From: Duganella sp. BJB480
GTDB lineage: Bacteria; Pseudomonadota; Gammaproteobacteria; Burkholderiales; Burkholderiaceae_D
Direction of reading: 5' to 3'
Assembly: GCA_003416985.1 (NCBI GenBank)
Contig: QVIN01000009.1
Span: 186,001 to 250,000, forward strand
DNA length: 64,000 nt
Of the stretch, positions 25,550 through 34,387 are shown in pieces. Both the position numbers and the translations under genes were made by a program. The notes below the pieces were generated by a model, which was not told where the DNA came from, ran no database searches, and worked only from the letters and a program-made list of their open reading frames with translations. Numbering within the stretch: the first letter of the stretch is position 1; every line of letters begins with the position of its first letter.

Positions 25550-27277
25550 GTGCATCCGCCTTCCTTTTCAAACGTTGACCATCCGCCGGCGCACGGCGGC
25601 CCCGGCCGGCCACGCCTGGCGCTGACCGACGCGCAGGCGCGCAGCCTGGTGCAGCTGGTCGCGGCCATCGTCGCCCGCCACGCCAACGAAACGCGCCAAC
25701 ACCGGCCCTTTGTCCACGATTTCGTGCGCGCCGTCTACCACGCCACCGGATTGACCTACAGCGCCGCGTTCTACCGCAAGTTATTAACCGCCTATGCGCC
25801 GGGCCGCACGCCGTCCACGCCCACCATCGAGTCCGAAAAGCGGCAGCTGGTGCATGAATTGTCGCTGCGCGCCGTGCCCCGCGAAGTGATCGCGCCAATG
25901 GACACGTCGAGCGCCGACCCCGCTCCGCCGCCGACCAGCCCGGCCACGGACCAGGCGCTGCAAGAAATCCTCACGCTGCAGCACCACACCATTGCCCTGG
26001 TCAACGGCGCGGCGACGTCGGCGCCCGGCGCTGGCGCGGCCTCCGGGCTGCAGGCCCACAACGACTACCTGCGCGAGCGCCTGGCCAGCGTCGAGGCGGA
26101 ACTGGCGACGACGCGTGCCTACGCCGCCCGAATGGCTGCCAGCGTGCAGGAGGAAGCGAGCCTGGCCGCCGAACGGGGCCGCCAGCTGGAGACGCTGCAC
26201 AAGACCGTTGCCGAGCAGACCGCGGCGCTGGCGGCCATGGCCACGGAGATGACGGGGACGCGCAATTTCGCCATGCAGGCGGTCGACGGCGTGCGTGGCG
26301 AGACGCGCGCCGTGCGCGAACGGTGTGCTTACACGCCATTTAGAAAAGCGCCCGGCGCCAGCAGCCAGGCCGACATCCTGCGGTTTTTACACGCGCTGTT
26401 CAAGGGACTGCACGGTACCGGCTATATCCGCTTAAATCCCATGGTGCTGATGAAGACGGGTAAGCCGCGCAGGCTCGATAAAACCCGCGCTATCGATTTG
26501 GATCTGTTCCAGTTCGTGCTGCAAGTGATGGATAACCAGCCGAGTGACAAGCAAAAGGTGCATCAACTCTATCTGCGCGACCGCTTCATTTTCATTTGCC
26601 TGCGCGAGTCCGGCCTGCGCGCCTCCGAACTGGTGGGCGCGAGGATGGGGGCGGTGCAGCCGTTCAGCGACCCGAAGAGCTGAAAGACTTACTGGATATT
26701 CAAGGTGGCGGAGGCCACCGCCAAGGGCGGCAAGGAGCGCACGGCCCCCGTCACCCCCGCCCTCCTCGATGCGCTGACCGCCTACCGGAGCGCGTTCGGG
26801 CTCTCCCCCCTGCCCGGCAACGATCCACAAGATTACGGTCTCATCCTGTCGGTGCGCACGCAGCCGCTGGCGGCCGGCCGCCACGGCGGCACCATCAACA
26901 ACGCGGCCGACCGCCGGTTCTTCGGCGCCTGGCGCAGTGTCGGCACCCACTTCGGGCTGCACGGCATCGTCAAGGGGAGAATACGCGAGGCCGTTGCCGC
27001 GCTGGAGGATGCTGGCGAGCAGGCGCTGGCCACGGAACTGGAACGCGTGTCGTCGCACTGGATGCGTCACACCTTCGCGACGGCGGCGCTGCTGGGCGGC
27101 CAGGACTTGCGCGTGGTGGCGTCGGCATTGGGCCATGCCAGCGTGACGACGACCATGGTCTACACGGAGCAGGATGCGCTGGACCAGATCCGCAGCTGGG
27201 AAAGCGAGCGTCCCGGCAGTGTGGCGCAGGTGGCCCCGGCGGGCGACGCTACCCCGACACCAAGCGCATCCTCGTGA
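25550..27277 (+). pseudogene. Coiled-coil accessory protein fused to a tyrosine recombinase, broken by an in-frame TGA
   Basis: The first ~265 codons encode a protein with an N-terminal DNA-binding-like segment (RPFVHDFVRAVYHATGLTYSAAFYRKLL) and a long coiled coil (about 165-260), as in accessory factors encoded beside integrases. The frame then runs directly into a tyrosine recombinase lacking its own N-terminal region (SSQADILRFLHALFKGLHG...), probably a deletion fusion near 26335. Catalytic residues are still present: Arg in ESGLRASEL, Lys in KGGKERTAPV, SHWMRHTFAT, LGHASVTTT and VYTEQ. However, a TGA at 26681 splits the frame between DPKS and KTYWIFKV without any shift. It lies to the right of the CBASS operon, facing away from it. 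Confidence 0.75.
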
Positions 27278-27368
27278 CATATCAAGAGAGAGAGCAGTTA
27301 AAACTGGAGGCAGAGTTAGGCAACGCGTTGACTGCGACACAGTTTAGGTGAATGGATTGGCCGCTATG

Positions 27369-27743
27369 TCAGGCAAGCAATGCTTCCAATTTGAACCGCT
27401 GTGCTGCAACGCTGACTTCCTTCATTCGGCCGTGCCCAGGTAGTATGCATAACTCGACCCTCACCAAACCAACCTTTGCAAGCTGGTCTACATCGCGTTT
27501 GACGGCGCTGCGGTCTCGGTGCAGACGCTCCGAGATGGCCGATATTGAACCAGGTTTCTCCTTAATTGCACGAAACAATGCCAGACGTGCGACAGTGAGC
27601 AACTTGAGGACGTCCGCCGGGTCTTCGAAGCTGATAACGCTCTCGGTGGGCAGAGGGCGCTTCTGATCGGCCAACTGCGCGATCTTGCGGCCGCGACTGA
27701 AAAACTCGGCCTCGTCGCCGGTTTTGATGATAAGTGTAGTCAT
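27369..27743 (-). CDS. tumA: TumA-like HTH antitoxin / regulator
   Basis: A 124-residue winged-HTH protein. The central part (LLTVARLALFRAIKEKPGSISAISERLHRDRSAVKRDVDQLAKVGLVRVE, about 47-97) is a MarR/ArsR-like DNA-binding domain, and the protein ends with a short basic tail. It overlaps the stop of the upstream DUF6516/TumE-like gene by four bases (ATGA). HTH partners of this type act as antitoxins and repressors. The two-gene organisation supports a toxin-antitoxin role that would help keep the island in the cell. Confidence 0.6.
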   Translation of the reverse strand: MTTLIIKTGDEAEFFSRGRKIAQLADQKRPLPTESVISFEDPADVLKLLTVARLALFRAIKEKPGSISAISERLHRDRSAVKRDVDQLAKVGLVRVELCILPGHGRMKEVSVAAQRFKLEALLA

Positions 27744-28036
27744 TTTCGCTCCTGCAATGCGGTCCAGTCACGTTCGAAGCTTTCTTCAATATTGTCGAAA
27801 GTCGTGAATTCAATTGGCTCAACTATGCCCAAGTAGTGCCGATGGTGCCCGTCATGAGCATTATCGTAGCCTACGACGCGGCCATTGTCTTGCTGGAATA
27901 TCCGATGGTTAATGTACGCAAGGTTGTAACGGCTAATGTTGCCTTTTGCGTCAGCCCACACCTCCCGTCGAAGTTGCCCATTTCCGCGTTTCTCTGTAAT
28001 TACGTGCGATTCGTCAATTATTTTTCTATCAGCCAT
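27740..28036 (-). CDS. tumE: TumE-like (DUF6516) toxin
   Basis: A 98-residue protein with the features of the DUF6516/TumE family: REVWADAKGNISRYNLAYINHRIF, then GYDNAHDGHHRHYLG, where the YDN...H-x-x-H cluster is the family hallmark, and a C-terminal acidic helix with a Trp. It precedes and overlaps its putative HTH antitoxin. TumE proteins are reported as toxins of small plasmid- and phage-borne modules; the biochemical activity cannot be deduced from the sequence. Confidence 0.6.
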   Translation of the reverse strand: MADRKIIDESHVITEKRGNGQLRREVWADAKGNISRYNLAYINHRIFQQDNGRVVGYDNAHDGHHRHYLGIVEPIEFTTFDNIEESFERDWTALQERK

Positions 28037-28204
28037 GATCTAGTATATCACTCCTGATGGCGATGGAAGCAGTGCGCCCCGGCAGCGAGCCGGGGATCAA
28101 TGCTTGTTACTGGGGAATTGCTTGTTTTTTGCCAGTGCGGACGTCGGCCATCAGATCGGCATGAAGGTCGTCGAAGAAGCCACGGAGAGCGCCGTTGTAG
28201 CCTT

Positions 28205-28280
28205 CTGCCTGGAGCAGCCAGCCTTCGGGCCGGTCCGCGCCTCCAACGAGTTGCGCAAGCGTGGCAAGAGGTTCGCCGCC
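28205..28280 (+). pseudogene. Transposase fragment (IS481-like)
   Basis: A 25-residue stretch, LEQPAFGPVRASNELRKRG, matches the helix-turn-helix linker found in IS481/IS3-related transposases (E-x-P-x-x-G-x-x-R-x-S-N-E-L). No start, catalytic core or IS ends remain. The rest of 28037-28319 has no recognisable content. Confidence 0.4.
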
Positions 28281-28319
28281 TCCCCATGCGGGGAGGCGGC
28301 CGATACACTAGTTTCTCGG

Positions 28320-28685
28320 TTACAGCTGCAGCAAGATGCGCAATGCTTCCTCGATCCGACGCATGTGATTGGTGCTCACTGTAGCGATTGGTTGGGTTCC
28401 CATAAAACGCTTGTTTGAGATCGCGCGTACCTGGTCAATAAGCAAGTCCGTAGATTTATTCAAACCCGGCAACTGACCGAGCGCTACCCTCAAGGGGAAG
28501 CAATCTTCGCTTTCTACATCACTGGTTCCAGGAATGACGATCGTCGTTTGGTGACCGGCGTCGTTCAAGGGGTTGGTTTGAATGACAAGAGCCGGGCGAT
28601 GTTGCTTGCCCGGCTCTTCCTTGTGTATTTGGGGATCGAAATCAACCGCCCATATTTGCCCACGTTTTACTTTAGGCAAGGCCAT
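28320..28685 (-). CDS. mazF: MazF/PemK-type mRNA interferase toxin
   Basis: A 121-residue toxin of the PemK/MazF family. It starts with VKRGQIWAVDFDP, has KQHRPALVIQTNPLND (the conserved R-P-x-L-V-x-Q), a TTIVIPGTSD strand and DLLIDQVRAISNKRF, which contains the conserved D-Q-[IV]-R. MazF toxins cut single-stranded mRNA at short sequences and arrest growth when the unstable antitoxin is lost. The start codon overlaps the end of the antitoxin gene by 14 bases, so synthesis is coupled to the antitoxin. Confidence 0.88.
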   Translation of the reverse strand: MALPKVKRGQIWAVDFDPQIHKEEPGKQHRPALVIQTNPLNDAGHQTTIVIPGTSDVESEDCFPLRVALGQLPGLNKSTDLLIDQVRAISNKRFMGTQPIATVSTNHMRRIEEALRILLQL

Positions 28686-28899
28686 CTCCTATAGACGCGT
28701 CGATTGATTCGTTAAAGTCTGCATGCTTCGCAGTGAGCTTACGAGACAGGGACGTCAAGCGTTCCGCCATCGTGCGTTCGTTCTTCTCACGCACAGCTTC
28801 ACGTACATATTCCGAGTTGTTGAGCCCGACTATTTCGGCAAACGATTGGGTTTGTTGCACAAACTCAGGCGTCGCACGAAAAGAAATGGTTGTTGTCAT
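28672..28899 (-). CDS. Ribbon-helix-helix antitoxin of the MazF module
   Basis: A 75-residue protein. The start at 28899 has GAAGGAG five bases upstream; a longer frame without a binding site is rejected. MTTTISFRATPEFVQQ is the DNA-binding ribbon, followed by helices containing NNSEYVREAVREKNERTM. This is the CopG/ParD-type fold commonly paired with MazF/PemK-like toxins. The acidic, flexible C-terminal part (FNESIDASIGDGLA) should block the toxin. It precedes and overlaps mazF, the usual order. Confidence 0.85.
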   Translation of the reverse strand: MTTTISFRATPEFVQQTQSFAEIVGLNNSEYVREAVREKNERTMAERLTSLSRKLTAKHADFNESIDASIGDGLA

Positions 28900-29235
28900 G
28901 ATAACTCCTTCGGAAGTGGCCAATGACATTATCGTAGCACAAATCTGTTTTCCGATCTGTATTACGAAATTGTAGTGCATGGTTCGGTGCATTTTAGTTC
29001 CTTTTGATGTGGTGTGTTGCAGTCACTGCAACTCAAGACGTCAATAAATCTATCTTGGTGAATGGGGTTGGTCGCGGACATTGTCAGTTCAATGCCGACG
29101 CCGGTGTGTAGCGAACAACGGTACGATGGAAGCAGCTGGCGACCATGCCGGCCTTTGCCTTCACGCGGCCATTGTCCGCGGCTGCGAACGTGGCCGTTGA
29201 GCGCAGCAAAGCGCGGGGCGACGCCCACAGCGGCG

Positions 29236-29654
29236 CCAGGTAGCCGCACCGTCCCCGAGCTGGAGGCGGAGAACGCGAAGCTGCGTAGAGAGCTTGCGGA
29301 AGCCCGCATGGAGCGAGATATCGTAAAAAAGGCGGCGGCGTACTTTGCGCGGGAGTCGCTGCCAAGTACGCGGTCATGAAGACAATGCGACTTGAATATC
29401 CGATTGCCGTTATGTGCCGTGTCTTTGGTGTTTCGCGCAGCGGCTACTACGCCTGGGCGAATGGCACATTGTCGCCGCGAGCGCAGGCCGATGAGCGTCT
29501 GAAGGTGGCCATCAAGGCGGTCCACACGCAAAGCCGCGAGACCTACGGGCCGCTGCGTATGCAGCCCGAGCTCGCGGCACAAGGTTTTGAGGCTGGCCGT
29601 GACCGCATCGCGCGCCTGCGTCGCGAACTGGCCTTGCGCTGTAATCCCAGTTGA
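29236..29654 (+). pseudogene. IS3-family remnant: OrfA C-terminus and OrfB N-terminus
   Basis: OrfA remains as RTVPELEAENAKLRRELAEA followed by RMERDIVKKAAAYFARES (the leucine-zipper end of an IS3 OrfA). OrfB begins with ATG at 29376, overlapping OrfA, and runs through VMCRVFGVSRSGYYAW and HTQSRETYGPLRM to RRELALRC. It stops at 29654, before the DDE core. Both ends of the IS are lost; the right part has been replaced by the repeat-bearing DNA at 29651-29760. Confidence 0.75.
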
Positions 29655-29760
29655 CACAATTGCTTTAATAATTCGGTAAGCCATTGAAAATATTAAGAAA
29701 TTTCGGCTTTCCCGATACTGAAAAGATGGATTGACACATTTGCCGTCGCAAATGTGACAC
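29651..29760. repeat. Right-hand repeats related to the 17.2 kb repeats
   Basis: TTGACACAATTGCTTTAA (29653), TTGACACATTTGCCGTC (29733) and the inverted GCAAATGTGACACTTTCGC (29749) share the core ACACATTTGC with the reverse complement of the four repeats at 17217-17343. They directly precede the tail of an ExeA-type ATPase gene, as expected for transposase-binding sites near an element end. Confidence 0.45.
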
Positions 29761-29780
29761 TTTCGCTTTCCACTACGGCT

Positions 29781-29921
29781 ATCGACATCCTGTCCACCAA
29801 GCTGCGGATGCCGCTTCAAGTCCAACTGTACCAGACCCTGGCGCTGGAAGCGGGCTACTAGACCGGTGAGAAGCCTGTCGCGGCCGCGTTGGTGGAAACC
29901 GTGCTGTTGCGCCAACTCTGA
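29781..29921 (+). pseudogene. C-terminal fragment of an ExeA/GspA-type AAA ATPase
   Basis: The frame IDILSTKLRMPLQVQLYQTLALEAGY, then an in-frame TAG, then TGEKPVAAALVETVL-LRQL and a stop matches the end of ExeA-family ATPases. These act as partners of DDE transposases in Mu/Tn7-like elements. The TAG replaces a codon in the conserved G-Y-x-T-G-[DE]-K-P, and the ATPase core is gone. It is the only trace of a transposition gene at the right end of the island. Confidence 0.55.
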
Positions 29922-30350
29922 CGCTGTGCGATTACGTTCAGAGATCCATTTTTTAATGACGTACAGCCCACATAAATTTCTACGAGGTAAGAATTTCCTT
30001 ACGGAAATTTAGGAATTCACTGATTTTGCCCTAAAAAACATTTCCATATAATTCGTTTTTTGGGGTAATTGATGTGCATTGCATCATGCCCTCCCTACGT
30101 AGAAACAAAGACAGGGGCGTGGAAAATATCTTACGTAAGCACGCAACTAACAAGACCAGTTGTACTGGTCTAATTGTTTCGGTCGATCAGAGTCAGGCAA
30201 TCACGATCCCGAATATATCTTAGCACCCTTACGCATGACATTTCGGTCGGCTTGCCACGGCCAGTGATTCTCGTTCCTTGGCGACAAGCAGGGCGCGAAT
30301 TCGTTGTCGAGTTTTAAATCGGGGTGTCTCCCTTTCCCAAGGAGTTTTGA
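29922..30350. other. Spacer upstream of cheW with a palindrome
   Basis: About 430 bp without a gene, AT-rich. It contains the 16-bp interrupted palindrome GTAAGAATTTCCTTAC at 29988-30003; similar sequences lie at 34402, 59876 and 62393. The promoter of the chemotaxis genes must be here. Confidence 0.5.
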
Positions 30351-30860
30351 TTGAATACGGTACAAAACATCGCAGTAGCAGCCAAGTCTGCCGTTGCCGA
30401 GCCATTTAAGACACTTGAATTTCTTGCATTCAAGTTAGGCCAGGAAGAATACGGTATCGACATCCAAAAGGTGCAGGAGTTGCGCGGTTACGAAACCGTG
30501 ACCAGGATTGCCAATGCACCTGAATTTATCAAGGGAGTGGTCAACTTACGCGGCATCATCGTTCCGATTATTGATATGCGCATCAGATTCAATCTCGGTA
30601 CCCTGAACTATGACCAGTTCACGGTCGTCATCATCCTCAATATTGGTGGCAGGGTGATGGGGATGGTGGTCGATAGCGTGTCGGATGTGATTACGCTGTC
30701 TGCCGAGCAAGTCAAGCCTGCGCCGGAGATGGGCACGGCGCTAGACACCGATTACTTGATCGGCCTTGGCACGGTTGAGGCACGTATGTTGATTTTGGTG
30801 GATATTGAAAAGCTAATGTCTGGACATGAACTGGGCGTGATCGAGCGAATGGCAACATAG
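30351..30860 (+). CDS. cheW: Chemotaxis coupling protein CheW
   Basis: A 169-residue CheW-fold protein linking chemoreceptors to the kinase CheA. The two SH3-like lobes are visible: EFLAFKLGQEEYGIDIQKVQEL, VTRIANAPEFIKGVVNLRGIIVPIIDMRIRF (the receptor-binding N-L-R-G), then VVIILNIGGRVMGMVVDSVSDVITL. The start is TTG with AAGGAG seven bases upstream. An N-terminal extension of about 20 residues precedes the fold. A chemoreceptor gene follows 180 bp downstream in the same direction; no CheA or CheY is in the window, so this is an accessory chemotaxis unit. Confidence 0.93.
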   Translation: MNTVQNIAVAAKSAVAEPFKTLEFLAFKLGQEEYGIDIQKVQELRGYETVTRIANAPEFIKGVVNLRGIIVPIIDMRIRFNLGTLNYDQFTVVIILNIGGRVMGMVVDSVSDVITLSAEQVKPAPEMGTALDTDYLIGLGTVEARMLILVDIEKLMSGHELGVIERMAT

Positions 30861-31044
30861 TTGGAATATATGAAAATAAGTTTGTACGGGCGCGTCCGTG
30901 CAAACAAAAATAAATTAGTCTTAATTCAGCCTATCTATCCGATAGCTGCCTGAATCGCGCTATTTCGAATGCTTTGCATCGTCCTACAGGATGACAATTC
31001 ATTCGAACGGCGCAATCTACCGTGTTTGATAATCGAGATAATTT

Positions 31045-32772
31045 ATGTTTAAGAATTTGAAATTGGCAAAAAAACTTGCGTTGGGATTTGGATTGATCGC
31101 CCTGATCACCGTCTTGACAGCGTTGCAGGGCATGCATAGCACGACTACATTAAGCGATTTGCTGACTGATATGTACGATAATAATCTGGTGCCGATCAAA
31201 GATATCGCGAACGCCAACATGCAGGCGATCTATCACAATCGCAGCTTATATGACCTGGGGATAGAGAACGACGAGGGTGAACGCGCCAAGATACGCGCCA
31301 GTTTGGACAAGAACCTCGTCCAAATGAACGCGCTGCTCGACAAGTATCGGAAAACATTCCTGACGGAGAAGGAAAAGGTGCTGCTCAAAAAGTTCGATAT
31401 GGCCTGGCCTGTCTACATGAAAGCAGCGACCGATGTGGTGAAGCTGGCCAGTGCCGGCAACAACAAGGAAGCCCTGGAGGTGCTAAACGGACCAGGGACG
31501 ACGACGTTCCAGATAGTCGACGACCTGTTGAGCGATCTGGTGGACGTGAACGATAAACTGGGCGAGAAATCAAACAGCGACGCCAAAGCAGCCGTTGCTG
31601 ACGTCTTGAAGGAAAGTACAGCCTTGCTGATTGCCGCCATACTGCTCAGCGCCTGGCTCGGATACTGGATCACTCGATCCATCACCCGTCCCATGAACGA
31701 GGCGGTTAAAGTGGCGCAGGCGGTTGCCGATGGCGATCTGACCAGCCGTATCGTAGTGGATAGCAAAGATGAGACCGGGCAGCTGCAGCAAGCAATGAAG
31801 GATATGGTCGAGAGTTTGATACGGATCGTGAACGAAGTTCGCACCGGTACCGACACCGTTGCCACCGCATCCGGTCAGATTGCAGCGGGCAACCTGGAAC
31901 TGTCCTCCCGCACCGAGCAGCAGGCCAGTTCGTTGGAAGAGACCGCATCCTCGATGGAGGAAATGACTTCGACCGTCAAGCAGAATGCCGACAATGCGCG
32001 CCAAGCCAATCAACTGGCGATATCGGCTTCTGAAGTGGCGGTCAAGGGTGGTGAAGTCGTGTCGCAAGTGGTCGAGACCATGGATTCGATTAACACCTCG
32101 TCCAAAAAAATCGTCGACATCATCGGCGTAATCGACGGCATCGCGTTCCAGACCAACATCCTGGCGCTCAATGCTGCGGTGGAAGCCGCTCGCGCAGGGG
32201 AGCAAGGGCGCGGGTTCGCCGTGGTCGCTACCGAGGTCCGCAACCTGGCGCAGCGTTCTGCCGCTGCCGCAAAGGAAATCAAGACCTTGATTGGGGATTC
32301 GGTGGAAAAGGTCGATATCGGCACCAAGCTGGTTGATCAAGCTGGCTCGACAATGCAGGCGATCGTCAAGAGTATCGAGAGCGTAACCGACATCATGGGC
32401 GAGATCACCGCGGCCAGCCAGGAGCAGACCTCCGGCATTGAACAGATCAATCAGGCCATCGCCCAGATGGACCAAGTCACTCAGCAAAATGCGTCCTTGG
32501 TGGAAGAAGCGGCAGCTGCCGCTGGATCGCTGCAGGATCAGGCCGGCAGCCTGGCTCAGGTGGTCAGCGTATTTACGATTAACCCGACACATTCGGCTAC
32601 CGCGACGTCGTTGCAAGCTGTAAAGCGCGCGGCTGCGTTGGCCGACTCCGATTCCCATCCGGTCGGACCACATAACGTCAAGCGCACGCAAAAGAGCGCA
32701 AAGCCATTAAAACTGGCAGCGAATTCGTCCGCCTCTCAGGCCTCGGTTAGCAGCGATTGGGAAGAGTTTTGA
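31045..32772 (+). CDS. Methyl-accepting chemotaxis protein, 4-helix-bundle sensor
   Basis: A 575-residue transmembrane chemoreceptor. TM1 spans about 10-29, and a periplasmic four-helix-bundle sensor (Tar-like 4HB_MCP) follows to about 190. TM2 is ALLIAAILLSAWLGYWI. A HAMP domain follows (ITRPMNEAVKVAQAVADGDL), then the signalling domain with the conserved tip AARAGEQGRGFAVVA and methylation-helix patterns (SSRTEQQASSLEETASSMEE). The C-terminal tail ends in D-W-E-E-F, the likely docking peptide for CheR/CheB. It lies downstream of cheW and upstream of an outer-membrane protein and a binding-protein remnant, which could supply or sense its ligand. Confidence 0.95.
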   Translation: MFKNLKLAKKLALGFGLIALITVLTALQGMHSTTTLSDLLTDMYDNNLVPIKDIANANMQAIYHNRSLYDLGIENDEGERAKIRASLDKNLVQMNALLDKYRKTFLTEKEKVLLKKFDMAWPVYMKAATDVVKLASAGNNKEALEVLNGPGTTTFQIVDDLLSDLVDVNDKLGEKSNSDAKAAVADVLKESTALLIAAILLSAWLGYWITRSITRPMNEAVKVAQAVADGDLTSRIVVDSKDETGQLQQAMKDMVESLIRIVNEVRTGTDTVATASGQIAAGNLELSSRTEQQASSLEETASSMEEMTSTVKQNADNARQANQLAISASEVAVKGGEVVSQVVETMDSINTSSKKIVDIIGVIDGIAFQTNILALNAAVEAARAGEQGRGFAVVATEVRNLAQRSAAAAKEIKTLIGDSVEKVDIGTKLVDQAGSTMQAIVKSIESVTDIMGEITAASQEQTSGIEQINQAIAQMDQVTQQNASLVEEAAAAAGSLQDQAGSLAQVVSVFTINPTHSATATSLQAVKRAAALADSDSHPVGPHNVKRTQKSAKPLKLAANSSASQASVSSDWEEF

Positions 32773-32856
32773 CCTCGCCGCGTTCGGTCGAGTTGGCAAA
32801 CCGAGACCGAAGGACGGCCGGGACGAACTGATTGGGTGGGTGCATAAAGGAAATTG

Positions 32857-33621
32857 ATGAATACATTTAAAGTGGTTGCATTACTCGCGGTGAGCGTCAT
32901 AGCTGTTCCGCTCCACGCGCAGGACGGGACGGCGATCACGCCCTACCGGCCTTCGGTGTCCAGCCCGGCGCAATTGCCTACGCCTGGTCAGCTGGAATTC
33001 GAGACGGGGGGCTTGATCGGTAAGCTGGGTGACAGCAGGCGCGAGAGCTTACCGTACACCTTCAAACTGGCGTTCAACGAGCAATGGGGCGTTCTGATCG
33101 GTGGCGAAGCCTATGTCTCGACGCGAAGCGAGGGCGGCGCGCGCCAGCGCGGTTTAGGCGATACGTCGCTGGTGCTTAAGCGTGCGTTTTTGCTCGACAG
33201 CGCCACCGCGCTCGGCCTGGAGTTGGGAGTGAAATTGCCCAGCGCCCAAGATACCATTGGCAGCGGCAAGAGCGACCTCAACATCAATAGCATCTTCAGC
33301 CAGGATATCGGCGTTGTCCACATGGACGCTAATCTGAACGCGACACGGCTGGGTGCCTATGAGGCGGGTACTGGACGAATCCAAACCGGATGGTCTGCCT
33401 CGTTTTCCGTGCCAGTGTTGGAAAAATGGGGCATGACCACCGAAGTGTCGGGGACGCGCCGAAGCGGTCAAGCGAACACCGCCCAATTGCTGGTGGCCGC
33501 CGCGTATAGCCCGACCAAGCGCCTTACCATCGATTTTGGTGTTGCCAAAGGGCTGAATCCGGCATCCCAGGACTGGTCCCTGTTTAGCGGGGTGGTGCTG
33601 CCGTTGGCTAAGCTTTGGTAG
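32857..33621 (+). CDS. Outer-membrane beta-barrel protein (transporter-like)
   Basis: A 254-residue secreted protein. ATG at 32857 has AAAGGA six to seven bases upstream. The signal peptide (NTFKVVALLAVSVIAVPLHAQ) is followed by the sequence TPYRPSVSSPAQLPTPGQLEFETG, then alternating strands typical of a small outer-membrane barrel, ending in an aromatic residue (AKLW). It resembles the family annotated as transporter/phenol-degradation MetA-pathway proteins, which are modelled as porins for small aromatic or organic compounds. Its place between a chemoreceptor and a periplasmic binding protein suggests one transport-and-sensing cluster, but the substrate is unknown. Confidence 0.7.
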   Translation: MNTFKVVALLAVSVIAVPLHAQDGTAITPYRPSVSSPAQLPTPGQLEFETGGLIGKLGDSRRESLPYTFKLAFNEQWGVLIGGEAYVSTRSEGGARQRGLGDTSLVLKRAFLLDSATALGLELGVKLPSAQDTIGSGKSDLNINSIFSQDIGVVHMDANLNATRLGAYEAGTGRIQTGWSASFSVPVLEKWGMTTEVSGTRRSGQANTAQLLVAAAYSPTKRLTIDFGVAKGLNPASQDWSLFSGVVLPLAKLW

Positions 33622-33649
33622 GGCATTCTTGTTGGCGCCGTCCGAGCGT

Positions 33650-34387
33650 ATGAAATTCGTAAAAATGGCGTGCCTTTCTATCTTGCTCTGCGAGTTTGCA
33701 TCGTCGGCCATGGCATTGGGCAATGCTCAGACATTGCGCGTTGCGGTGGGAGAGACCAAGCCACCATATGTTTTTTCCCAAGAACAGCGAGGGGTGGAAG
33801 TTGAGCTGATCACATCGCTTCTGAACGGCGCCGGATATCAGCCACGGATGTTTTACTTGCCGAACAAGCGCGCCGAAATGATGCTTGGGATCGGCGCGCT
33901 CGATGCCGCCATCAGCCCGCGTGGCGCGTTCCTTTCAGAACCCTATATCGCGTACCAGATCGTCGTCCATATGACGGAGAATGCGGGCCGAGTACCAAGT
34001 CAGCGCGTGCGCTTTCCCATGGAGGCTAGGCACGACTCATGGAAGGCGATCTGCAAAGCCCTACGCTCAGGGATCATCGAGCATGATCGCGACTGGACCG
34101 AATTCCACCTGCGGCTTGAGCTGTCGAAGCGACATCCATCCTTGTTCACGCTTATAGACTGCTATCGCAGCGAGTTGCAAGACGCGTTCGAACTGACCCA
34201 TCCGACTGAGCCCGGGACTCGCTCGGTTCCAGGTCCTCCGTTGAGACCAACTCACGTTGAAAAAAAACCTGTGCAATTTGGGGCGCTCGTGGCGCAACTG
34301 TTCTGCTTGCCGGCGGCGGACGCGGATGTCGATACCGTGTCCAGTAATCACCGCCTGGCCAGGACCTTGACGCGTTCCAAATGGTGA
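33650..34387 (+). CDS. Periplasmic substrate-binding protein, first lobe with unrelated tail
   Basis: The frame from ATG at 33650 has a signal peptide (KFVKMACLSILLCEFASSAMA) and the first lobe of a family 3 binding protein: LRVAVGETKPPYVFSQEQRGVEVELITSLLNGAGY, then KRAEMMLGIGALDAAISPRGAFLSEPYI. After about residue 120 the sequence loses family character; the tail (SWKAICKALRSGIIEHDRDW...) has no second lobe or Q-x-x-x-D ending. Either the gene is a deletion fusion or the tail is a non-homologous replacement. It parallels the ruined binding protein near 1 kb, which also sits next to a receptor gene. Confidence 0.6.
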   Translation: MKFVKMACLSILLCEFASSAMALGNAQTLRVAVGETKPPYVFSQEQRGVEVELITSLLNGAGYQPRMFYLPNKRAEMMLGIGALDAAISPRGAFLSEPYIAYQIVVHMTENAGRVPSQRVRFPMEARHDSWKAICKALRSGIIEHDRDWTEFHLRLELSKRHPSLFTLIDCYRSELQDAFELTHPTEPGTRSVPGPPLRPTHVEKKPVQFGALVAQLFCLPAADADVDTVSSNHRLARTLTRSKW

